Shown: one piece after another, positions 1 through 7,414 of the stretch | Position numbering within the stretch: the first letter of the stretch is position 1 | How the letters are laid out: each line of letters starts with the position of its first letter | Assembly (NCBI GenBank): GCA_009777005.1 | Contig: WRMT01000042.1 | Location: 1 to 14,335 of the forward strand | Source: Methanobrevibacter sp. | GTDB taxonomy: Archaea; Methanobacteriota; Methanobacteria; Methanobacteriales; Methanobacteriaceae | DNA: 14,335 nucleotides | Direction of reading: 5' to 3' | The notes under the pieces: model-generated | What the model was told of the DNA's origin: nothing | What the model saw: only the letters and a program-made list of their open reading frames with translations | The model's database searches: none | Position numbers and translations under genes: made by a program

Positions 1-175
<175 letters not shown>

Positions 176-1429
176 ATGAATATTACAGAAAAAATATTAT
201 CAAAACATTTAAAAAGAGAAGTTACTCCTGGAGAAATCATAGAAACAGAAGTAGATTTAGCTATGTCCCATGATGGAACTTCACCTCCAGCTATTAAAAC
301 TTTCGAAAAAATAGCTGAAGATGTTTGGAATAGCGATAAAATAGCTATAGTTTTTGATCATAACATTCCAGCAAACACAATTGGTTCTGCAGAATTTCAA
401 AAAGTAGCTAGAGACTTTGGAAAAAAACAAAAAATAAAAAAGCTTTTCACTCATGGGGAAGGAATATGTCATCAGGTACTCCCTGAAAAAGGTCTTGTGG
501 AACCTGGAATGATTATTGTTGGAGCTGATTCTCATACATGTACTTATGGAGCATTTGGAGCATTTTCTACAGGAATGGGTTCTACTGATGTAGCTATGAT
601 TTATGCCACTGGGAAAACATGGTTTATGGTTCCCGAATCATTTAAAATTGAAGTTAACGGACAATTAGGAGACAATACAAGTTCAAAAGATATTATTCTT
701 AAAATAATTGGAAGTATTGGTGCTGATGGTGCAACTTACAAGTCTTGCGAATTTACAGGACCTACAATAGATAATCTTGATGTAAGTAGTAGAATGACAA
801 TTTGTAATATGGCTATTGAAATGGGAGCTAAAAATGGAATAATGGATCCCAATAAAGTTACTCTTGAATATTTAAGTTCGAGAACTGGGAAAAAAATTAG
901 TGAATTTAATATATTTAAACCAGATGAAGATAGTGTTTATGAAAAAGAATTTTCATTTGATATCACTGATATGGAACCACAAATAGCTTGTCCAAATGAT
1001 GTGGATAATGTTAAAGATATATCAAAAGTAGAAGGAACTCATATTGACCAAGGATTTATTGGTTCATGTACCAATGGTAGATTAGAAGACTTAGAACAAG
1101 CAGCCAAAGTCTTAAAAAATCAAAAGGTTCATGAAGATGTTAGGTTAATAGTATCTCCAGCATCCTCAGAAATCTATAAAAAAGCTATTGAAAATGGAAT
1201 TATAGAAATTTTTATTGAATCAGGAGCTATTGTTTGTAACCCTGGTTGTGGACCTTGTTTAGGCGGACATATGGGAGTTTTATCCTCTGGTGAAGTGAGT
1301 ATTTCCACTACAAATCGTAATTTTAAAGGAAGAATGGGAGACCCTGATTCTGAAGTCTACTTAGCTAATGCTGGAGTAGTTGCAAGTTCAGTTATCAAGG
1401 GATTTATTGAAAATCCTGAAAATATTTAA
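176..1429 (+). CDS. hacA: Homoaconitase / 3-isopropylmalate dehydratase large subunit (HacA/LeuC/AksD family)
   Basis: This 417-residue protein is the large subunit of an aconitase-type hydro-lyase. Family knowledge: with a small swivelling subunit it isomerises homocitrate-type acids in the 2-oxosuberate branch of coenzyme B synthesis, or 2-/3-isopropylmalate in leucine synthesis. It is cytosolic. Seen in the sequence: the HGEGICHQ motif near residue 98, a GADSHTCTYGAFGAF block near 121-135, GSCTNGR with Cys298, and NPGCGPC with Cys358 and Cys361; these three cysteines are the expected 4Fe-4S ligands. The length is normal for the archaeal family. The small subunit is not in this window, so HacA and LeuC cannot be separated by context; the absence of leuB and leuD beside it mildly favours HacA. 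The ATG at 176 follows AAGTG by five bases. It is followed after 10 nt by the chorismate lyase gene, which has the same unusual AAGTG binding site, so the two are probably co-transcribed. Confidence 0.88.
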   Translation: MNITEKILSKHLKREVTPGEIIETEVDLAMSHDGTSPPAIKTFEKIAEDVWNSDKIAIVFDHNIPANTIGSAEFQKVARDFGKKQKIKKLFTHGEGICHQVLPEKGLVEPGMIIVGADSHTCTYGAFGAFSTGMGSTDVAMIYATGKTWFMVPESFKIEVNGQLGDNTSSKDIILKIIGSIGADGATYKSCEFTGPTIDNLDVSSRMTICNMAIEMGAKNGIMDPNKVTLEYLSSRTGKKISEFNIFKPDEDSVYEKEFSFDITDMEPQIACPNDVDNVKDISKVEGTHIDQGFIGSCTNGRLEDLEQAAKVLKNQKVHEDVRLIVSPASSEIYKKAIENGIIEIFIESGAIVCNPGCGPCLGGHMGVLSSGEVSISTTNRNFKGRMGDPDSEVYLANAGVVASSVIKGFIENPENI

Positions 1430-1439
1430 AAGTGTTAAT

Positions 1440-1994
1440 ATGAATGGAAAAGAAATTGATGCAAATATACTCAATGAAATAGCTAAACTAGAAAAAAGTC
1501 ATGGGGAACTTTCTAATACTCAAAAAATACTTTTAGCTACTGATGGGTCGGTAACAACGATTTTAGATGTTTTGAATGGAAAAATTTCAATTAAAACTCT
1601 AGTTCAACAGTTTGAAAAAGCTAATGAAGAAACAGCTAAGCTATTGAATATAAAAGTGAATGATGAAGTGAATTATCGTGTTGTATTAATGCATAAAGAT
1701 GAAAAACCATTAATCCACGCCATATCTTATATTCCTCTTGAAAGATTAGATGATAATTTTAAAAAAGATTTAATAATGGCAGATATGCCAATTGGAAGAA
1801 TACTTAGAAAATATAACATTGAATCCAGACGAGAAGTTAATAGAGTAGCTATTGAAAAAACTAACAATGACTTGAAAAAGCTTTTTAATTCTGATGCAGA
1901 TCTTTTAAGTAGGGATTATAATATAATTAGAAATAATAAAGTTTTAATATGGATTAAAGAAACTTTTCCATTAGATTATTTTTCAAAACAATAG
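1440..1994 (+). CDS. DUF98 family chorismate pyruvate-lyase (4-hydroxybenzoate-forming)
   Basis: The 184-residue protein resembles the archaeal DUF98 chorismate-lyase-fold family. Family knowledge: these proteins split chorismate into 4-hydroxybenzoate and pyruvate, and in methanogens 4-hydroxybenzoate feeds the aryl part of tetrahydromethanopterin. Seen here: a helical N-terminus (1-30), the TDGSVTTIL segment (34-42), the VNYRVVLM strand with Arg80, a hydrophobic strand ending in SYIPLERL (96-103), and the IGRILRKYNIESRREV segment (118-133) whose Arg/Glu residues are typical of the active site. The same frame is open back to an ATG at 1380, but that start would overlap hacA by 50 nt; ATG 1440 has AAGTG at 1430-1434 with five-base spacing, exactly as for hacA. 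It probably forms an operon with hacA, linking two coenzyme-precursor steps. A run of eight T at 2009-2016 just past the stop may end the transcript. The family call is good; the substrate is inferred from the family. Confidence 0.72.
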   Translation: MNGKEIDANILNEIAKLEKSHGELSNTQKILLATDGSVTTILDVLNGKISIKTLVQQFEKANEETAKLLNIKVNDEVNYRVVLMHKDEKPLIHAISYIPLERLDDNFKKDLIMADMPIGRILRKYNIESRREVNRVAIEKTNNDLKKLFNSDADLLSRDYNIIRNNKVLIWIKETFPLDYFSKQ

Positions 1995-2008
1995 TCATTT
2001 AGAAAATA

Positions 2009-2016
2009 TTTTTTTT
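2009..2016 (+). terminator. T-run terminator candidate after the hacA-DUF98 unit
   Basis: Eight consecutive T lie 15 nt after the DUF98 stop codon and no gene follows for 1.7 kb. Archaeal RNA polymerase terminates at such runs without needing a hairpin. The sequence is AT-rich enough for chance runs, so confidence is modest. Confidence 0.4.
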
Positions 2017-2571
2017 ATAAAATTTACTTATTATTGCATTTATTATAATCTTACTTTTTAATAATTATTTTAATAATTACTTGAAAGACTTATTTTTTCA
2101 ATTAGAAAATCTTTGACTTTATTATATTATATGCATATAACGAAAAATCAGGATTAATGTTTTGTTAAAATATCACTTAATTTCTAATAAATATATTGAG
2201 AATAATTGAATTTTAAAAATAAATGTTAATAATTTTATTATTAGAAAAATAGAAAATATATTAAATTAAATTTAAAAATAATTGAATTTAAAAATTTTTA
2301 AAAATTATCATTAATTAAAAACTTTATTTTCAGTACCATGAAAAAAATATTTAGATTAAAAATTTTATATTTTTCAATTATGATTCTAATTGAGATAATG
2401 AAAATAAGAATAAATAAGAAATTAATAATAAAAAATAAATTTTATTTATTATAATTGTTTAAACAATATATTCATCTTGAACAACAGTTCATTATGAATT
2501 ATTTAATAATATGTTTAAAAACAATCCAAAATTATCCTATCTTGATGAATAGTATAATAATTAAAATAAGA

Positions 2572-2603
2572 AATAGGAAAACCCTATTCTTTTTTACTTT
2601 TTT
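2572..2603 (+). terminator. Hairpin followed by T-rich tract
   Basis: AATAGG (2572-2577) pairs with CCTATT (2583-2588) around a five-base loop. T-rich sequence follows, including T runs at 2590-2595 and 2598-2604. This is the arrangement of an intrinsic terminator, yet it lies about 575 nt after the nearest upstream gene. Either an unannotated transcript ends here or the hairpin is incidental. Confidence 0.35.
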
Positions 2604-3555
2604 TATCCTTTAAATATAGGCAGTGTAACCCCAAATTATTACTTTTTTACAATTTCTTATAATTCTTATTCATTTACCATTTTCTCTCTAAGTTTTTTTT
2701 CAAGTAACTTTTATAAATTTTCATTCAAAAAATTTTCAGTGCTTTTTCAAAAAACAAATAAATATTAAATCATTTATTAATTATTATTGAAAAATCAAAT
2801 CTGAATGATATTTTATAAATAGATATATAAAATTTATAAAATTATGTGACATTTTACATACTCATAAGAAAAGATACATGAAAAACTACTTTTTGTATAA
2901 TATCATTGACCATGAATTTAAAGATAGTCACCACATATTTTTAACTAATACTAAAAAATGAGAATTGGTTACTAATATAAATGGTCATATGATAAGGAAA
3001 TATTAAAATATGCTTACACAGATTAAATAATACATTAATAGCACATGTTAATATTTACAAATTATAATGTCTATGACTGTCTATTTAAAGTTTTCTATTA
3101 TTGGAGTTGTAAAGTTTTGGTCGTGTGTAGTATATTTTTGATTTATTGTGAAATTTTTAAAATTGTGAACCTGAATGTAAAACTGTTAGATTTCAAATAA
3201 AACATTGCATTCTCTTTAAATTGAATTTTCATTTTTTTCTCAATTGAAAATCTGAAAATTAAGTCGAAAACATGGAAATTTACAATCACTATTATTATTC
3301 TCCCAGTCTTTTACAAAAACTTAGATTATGCCTTATGAATCAATACTCCTCAATATTTACAAAAAAAAAGTTTATGAGAAATTTGGAATTATTATAGTAG
3401 CATAAGCAAAATTTTAAATAAAAAAATCAAATAGGTTCTTAACTGGGAAAATAAAACATTTATGTTGAAACAAATTAACGATTATCTACATGAAAAAAAT
3501 TGTTAAATATTTCTAAATGGAATAACTAAAGAATTTGAAGATTAGAAAAGTTTTG

Positions 3556-3658
3556 CTTTAAAAACACTGCAAAATCGAAAATTTTGAAAATTAAGAAAAA
3601 CTAAGTGTCTTTAACACTGCAAAAACCAAATTTTGAAAGTTTAAAAATAAAGAAAAGC
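3556..3658. repeat. Two imperfect ~50-nt direct repeats upstream of fen
   Basis: Each copy begins with CTTTA, contains ACACTGCAAAA, then a stretch like AAATTTTGAAA, and ends in A-rich sequence with AAGAAAA. The cores ACACTGC lie at 3564-3570 and 3614-3620, exactly 50 nt apart. The copies differ by small gaps and substitutions. They end about 100 nt before the fen start codon. Function unknown. Confidence 0.55.
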
Positions 3659-3762
3659 TTCATTCTTCTATCTTGAAAAGATTATAATTATAACTCATGA
3701 ATATCAATATAATTAATGATTAAAAAATTATATAAACAAAAACTTAAATTAATGGTGAAACA

Positions 3763-4749
3763 ATGGGAGTTAAATTTAAAGACATTATATCTCCTGAGAA
3801 AATCAATATAAATGAATTAGATGGAAAAATAATAGCTATTGATGCAGCAAATACACTTTATCAATTTTTATCAAGTGTTCGTCAAAAAGATGGGACTCCA
3901 CTTACGGATAACCAAGGAAATGTAACATCTCACTTAAGTGGTATTCTCTACAGAACTTCGACTATTGTTGAAAAAGGAGTCAAACCAATTTATGTCTTTG
4001 ATGGGAAACCTTCAGAATTTAAAGAAGATAAAGTTAAAGAAAGACGAAACATCAGAGAAGAAGCTGAAAAAAAATGGAAAAAAGCTTTAGAAGAGGGAGA
4101 TGAAGAAACAGCAAGAAAGTTTGCTACAAGATCTTCAAGAATGTCTCCATACATTATTGACTCTTCAAAAAAGCTATTGGATTTGATGGGAATTCCTTTT
4201 GTTCAATCTTTTGGAGAAGGTGAAGCTCAAGCATCATACATGGTGGCAAATGGAGATGCATGGGCAGTAGCTTCCCAAGATTATGATTGTTTATTATTTG
4301 GTTCCCCGAAAATCATTAGAAACTTAACTCTGAGTGGAAAATTAGCTAATTTAGAATATCTTGAACTTAAAAAAGTTTTAAATGAACTTGAACTTACAAG
4401 AAATCAATTAATTGATGTGGCATTAATGGTTGGTACTGACTTCAATCAGGGCATAAAAGGTGTTGGTGCGAAAACTGGTTTGAAAATAGCTAAAAGTTCA
4501 AGTTTGGAAGAATATTTAAAAGAAAAAAATACTGATTTAGGTTTAGCTACTGAAGATCTTAGGAATATATTTTTAAATCCTGAAATAAACAAAAATTATG
4601 ATATTAAATGGAATCCTGTTGATAAAGAAGAAATTATGAAATTCATGTGTGTGAAGCATGACTTTTCTCAGGATAGAATACTAGCTGCTGTTAAAAAAAT
4701 GGAAAAACCAAATACCTCTCAAAAAAGCCTGACAGACTGGTTTAGCTAG
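3763..4749 (+). CDS. fen: Flap endonuclease 1 (FEN-1)
   Basis: This 328-residue protein is the archaeal structure-specific 5' nuclease that removes RNA-primer flaps during Okazaki-fragment maturation and long-patch base excision repair. Seen here: the N-terminal nuclease domain with Asp27 (AIDAANTL) and Asp80 (VFDGKP), the helical-arch region rich in Lys, Arg and Glu (about 85-125), and the internal nuclease domain with Glu152 and Glu154 (GEGEAQA), Asp173 and Asp175 (SQDYDCL), then Asp226 in VGTDFNQGIKGVG, which opens the helix-hairpin-helix. Together these are all the expected metal-binding acids. The C-terminus carries QKSLTDWF at 320-327, a canonical PCNA-interacting box ending one residue before the stop. 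The length is normal. ATG 3763 has the strong site GGTGA (3754-3758) four bases upstream. The gene stands alone between two gene-free regions, with eight T at 4782-4789 as a likely terminator. Confidence 0.96.
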   Translation: MGVKFKDIISPEKININELDGKIIAIDAANTLYQFLSSVRQKDGTPLTDNQGNVTSHLSGILYRTSTIVEKGVKPIYVFDGKPSEFKEDKVKERRNIREEAEKKWKKALEEGDEETARKFATRSSRMSPYIIDSSKKLLDLMGIPFVQSFGEGEAQASYMVANGDAWAVASQDYDCLLFGSPKIIRNLTLSGKLANLEYLELKKVLNELELTRNQLIDVALMVGTDFNQGIKGVGAKTGLKIAKSSSLEEYLKEKNTDLGLATEDLRNIFLNPEINKNYDIKWNPVDKEEIMKFMCVKHDFSQDRILAAVKKMEKPNTSQKSLTDWFS

Positions 4750-4781
4750 TTAATTATCAATTAAATTTTAAAAATAAATAA

Positions 4782-4789
4782 TTTTTTTT
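4782..4789 (+). terminator. T-run terminator candidate after fen
   Basis: Eight consecutive T lie 33 nt after the fen stop codon and no gene follows on this strand for kilobases. This fits archaeal T-run termination, though short T runs are frequent by chance in this sequence. Confidence 0.4.
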
Positions 4790-5549
4790 CAAATACAATT
4801 TGATTAAAATCATTGAAGATTGATATAATGAAAACCAATTTCTGGGTATTTTTATAAATTTTTTTATTTTATATTATAATTAAAATTAACATTGTTATGA
4901 AAAATAGTATCTTGATACAAATCTTGATTAATTACTATAAAAAAGTAAAGGATTCTCATCTCTCATAAAATAAAGATCACTTTATTTCTAAAAATCCTCA
5001 ATGCATGAATATAATGAAATCAAGCAGAGATAACAGTACTGATTATTTATAAATCTTAGATTTCCATAATAACTGGCGAACATACGAGAAAATTATAAAA
5101 GGATATTAATAATTAACTCCAATTAACTAAGAATTCATTGTTTTATGAATAATTTTTCATAAATACTACTTAACATTCAGATTTTCATCTTTGCCATTTA
5201 AGAACCAATATTAATAAATCCCAAATAGGAATAGTAAAATTTCTTAAATAACATTATTTATAAAGTTTATTTCCTACTGTAATTTTCATGAAATTTTAAA
5301 AATTTGTTTATAGCTATGAAAAAGACAAAGTATGAATAATTTATGGTGGTATCCATAATCATCTTAATTCTTATACAAATTATGATTAATTTATCATTAT
5401 TGAACTAAATAATCAAAAATGTTGCTTTAAACAAATCATGAACTATCAATTAAAATTATTAGATATTTTTTTTCTTCCTTACTCTCAAATAAAAATTATT
5501 ATTTATTTTTTAAAATCTGAATTAAGTATAATTTAGTGAAATATCAGCT

Positions 5550-5582
5550 GAAAAGCTATTTGTGGTGGTTAATTAGCTTTTC
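5550..5582 (+). other. Perfect 9-bp hairpin in the fen downstream gap
   Basis: GAAAAGCTA (5550-5558) is the exact reverse complement of TAGCTTTTC (5574-5582), with a 15-base loop containing GTGGTGG. No T-run follows on the + strand. It could be a structured RNA element, a protein-binding palindrome or chance. Confidence 0.4.
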
Positions 5583-5777
5583 TTAGAATATCATTTGTGT
5601 ATTACTTCAAAAAAATTCTATAAAACAATTCATATATAGCTATCTGATTCACCGTAAGTACTTATGTTGAAACATGTATATAAATTTTTAGAATAATCAT
5701 GACATTAAAACCATATTTATTAATAAATATCTATTTTAATTAAACATTTATTAAATTTATATTTTTAAATTAATATT

Positions 5778-5899
5778 TTTAAAAAATATAATCCATTGTC
5801 TAAAGCATAAAATATAATTTTAATTAAATAGTTATGAATTTATTAATAATTTTAAAAAATATAATCCATTACCTTAAGCATAAAATATAATTTTAATTA
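5778..5899. repeat. Tandem 49-nt repeat at a 73-nt period
   Basis: Copy 1 spans 5778-5826 and copy 2 spans 5851-5899. Both contain AAAAAATATAATCCATT, then GCATAAAATATAATTTTAAT, differing mainly in the six bases between those blocks. A diverged third copy at 6143-6180 keeps AAAAAATATAATC, TATT and GCATAAAATT. The third copy begins 292 nt after the second, four times 73. The bases between copies are not conserved enough to call a longer unit. Confidence 0.7.
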
Positions 5900-6142
5900 T
5901 ATCCTAATTTATTTAATATAATTATGAAGAAATCTTTTGCTTTTTTACAGTTTTTATTTATCATCAAATTATTTATTATTTCTTTTTATTCTAAATAAAA
6001 AAGATTATAATTAATTATAAATGAACAAGATTAATTGATTTTTAATATAATGAGTTTAATATTATAAAAAGAAAATTAATAAAATTATTATCACTTTATA
6101 AATTATTATTTTAGCAAAAATTAAAGTCTTTCACAAGAATAA

Positions 6143-6180
6143 TCTAAAAAATATAATCTATTATCTAATAGCATAAAATT
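6143..6180. repeat. Diverged third copy of the 49-nt repeat
   Basis: It matches the two copies at 5778 and 5851 over the AAAAAATATAAT block and the GCATAAAAT block, with one extra base between them and no match beyond. It lies about 250 nt before the stop of the oppositely oriented DUF2119-like gene. Confidence 0.5.
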
Positions 6181-6430
6181 CTACTTGACATTTTTTTTAT
6201 CCAATATAATTTATAAAGGATATAAATGGTTGCAAATATCACTTCTATAATCTACTGTATTTAGCATGAAAGAGATTATTAACTGTGAATTTTGATTTAT
6301 TGGAATATAAACCGAAATTTTTAATTTTACTTAAAAATTATAAATGATATACAATAGCTAGTCTTATCTGACTTTAATAAATTTCCAATATAATTTTTCC
6401 CAATGACTTTTCAATAGTAGTTAATTCTAG

Positions 6431-7087
6431 CTAAAAAGGAGGATAATTTTCTCCAAAAATTTCTTTTGCATATTTTTTTGCAATTTCCACTTGTTTTGGA
6501 TAAATAGCTATTATCTCATTTTCAAATTCTTTTCTACTCCGTGATTTAGCAATTAATTTAAGAATATTTAAAAAAATTTCTGTAGCTAATTTTTTATTAT
6601 AATCGGGTATATTATTAAAATAGCTATTTGATTGATTTCTATTTAAGCAAGGCATTTCCAAAGTTTTACAAATAGCATTCCTTTTAAAATATTTTTTTCT
6701 AATTAGTGGAGATACTGAACCTATTAAAACATAGTCATTTAATTCGATTAATGGAGGAACATTTTGAATCTCTCGTCTTTTTGGAGAAATCAATTTTTTA
6801 TAATTTTTGATATTATAACAATGAAGTTCTGTGTAAAAATCAGGTTTATATTTTTTTATAATAGCTATTAGTTCTTTTCCAATATCTGAAGAATAATAGT
6901 CCTCATTTAACGTGGAAATATAAGGTGTTTCATCAAAATTATAGATTATATTTTTTCCATTAGAAAAATCATTAGCTACTAAAGATTTAAATAGATTGAT
7001 AGTTGTTTTCCCCTCCTTTCCATGAACCCCACCAAGAAATAATTTTGTTGGACCTTTTCCTTTCTTTATACATTTGAAAAAAGACAT
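6431..7087 (-). CDS. DUF2119-like protein, putative M14-type zinc hydrolase
   Basis: This 218-residue protein looks like the archaeal DUF2119 family of methanogens, whose function I do not know. Seen here: a short N-terminal strand, then LGGVHGKEG with His22 and Glu25 spaced as in the HxxE zinc motif of M14 carboxypeptidase and aspartoacylase-type enzymes. Next come TELHCYN with His89, fitting the third zinc ligand, and TLEMPC with Glu144, fitting the catalytic glutamate. The C-terminal 50 residues are helical and charged. No signal peptide or membrane segment is visible, so it should be cytosolic. From the motif set I infer an amidohydrolase or peptidase acting on a small substrate; a structural-only fold is possible. 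ATG at 7087 is preceded by GTGA (7092-7095) at four-base spacing. It lies downstream of ahcY on the same strand but 327 nt away, so is probably separately transcribed. Confidence 0.6.
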   Translation of the reverse strand: MSFFKCIKKGKGPTKLFLGGVHGKEGKTTINLFKSLVANDFSNGKNIIYNFDETPYISTLNEDYYSSDIGKELIAIIKKYKPDFYTELHCYNIKNYKKLISPKRREIQNVPPLIELNDYVLIGSVSPLIRKKYFKRNAICKTLEMPCLNRNQSNSYFNNIPDYNKKLATEIFLNILKLIAKSRSRKEFENEIIAIYPKQVEIAKKYAKEIFGENYPPF

Positions 7088-7414
7088 GATTTCACAAATA
7101 AAATAAATTTTCCATTTAAGTAATAAGAATTATGATTCAAAATCATTTATACTTTAAAAAAAAAATAGCTGGAACTGATTATAAATTAGATTAGTTAAAA
7201 AAAATCGAATTTAGAGGAGAATTTAGAAAGTTAAGAATTGAAAATAACAATAGAGTATAAAAATAAATAAAAAAATGGATAAGAAGAAGGGGTAAGAAGA
7301 ATATAAAATTTTTTTTTTAAAAAAAAAAAGAAGCACATCAATATTTAAAAATATATTGTATAAAAATATTATTTAAAAAAAAATATTAAATAAATATTAT
7401 TTAAATACTAATAG
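7088..7414. other. Intergenic region between ahcY and the DUF2119-like gene
   Basis: 327 nt with no gene. On the - strand it should hold the ahcY terminator and the promoter of the DUF2119-like gene. The clearest structures are a ten-T/eleven-A block (7309-7329), a perfect AT palindrome, and an A9 run at 7375-7383 (T9 on the transcribed strand). No TATA element can be singled out with confidence. Confidence 0.5.
7375..7400 (-). terminator. Terminator candidate for ahcY
   Basis: Reading on the - strand, about 30 nt after the ahcY stop, an AT palindrome (AATATT repeated around a short spacer) is followed by nine T (complement of 7375-7383). This fits an intrinsic or T-run terminator. Confidence 0.4.

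Larger units (their letters stand above)
1995..3762. other. Long gene-free region between the hacA operon and fen
   Basis: About 1.77 kb with no open frame that looks coding on either strand. It holds a T-run just after the DUF98 gene (2009-2016), one hairpin followed by T-rich sequence (2572-2603), a pair of roughly 50-nt direct repeats (3556-3658), and otherwise AT-rich sequence with no tRNA, C/D-box RNA or recognisable decayed gene. The last 40 nt carry the fen upstream signals: a TATA-like TTATATAA at 3728-3735 and a strong GGTGA ribosome binding site at 3754-3758. That TATA element is so close that transcription would begin almost at the start codon, so the true promoter may lie further upstream. 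Confidence 0.6.
4750..6430. other. Long gene-free region between fen and the DUF2119-like gene
   Basis: About 1.68 kb lying between the convergent ends of fen (+) and the DUF2119-like gene (-), so no promoter is required here. No coding frame of note is visible on either strand. Contents: a T-run after fen (4782-4789), a small hairpin with GGTGGT at its loop edge (5341-5358), a perfect 9-bp hairpin also with GGTGGT in its loop (5550-5582), and a 49-nt repeat in tandem at 5778 and 5851 with a partial third copy at 6143. The rest is featureless AT-rich sequence. The length of the gap between convergent genes is notable. Confidence 0.6.

Noticed and set aside
281..535. 84-codon open frame on the - strand inside hacA
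   Set aside because: It lies entirely opposite the well-supported hacA frame, has no family resemblance and is a shadow of AT-rich codon use.
1380..1439. Upstream ATG start for the DUF98 gene
   Set aside because: It would overlap hacA by 50 nt and has no ribosome binding site. ATG 1440 has AAGTG at the right distance and gives the normal N-terminus.
2538..2600. C/D-box small RNA starting at TTGATGAATAG
   Set aside because: A C-box-like string is present, but no CTGA D box lies at a suitable distance downstream.
5778..6180. CRISPR-like array from the 73-nt periodicity
   Set aside because: There are only two close copies and one diverged copy, the repeat is purely AT-rich, and the second-to-third interval is not filled with repeats.
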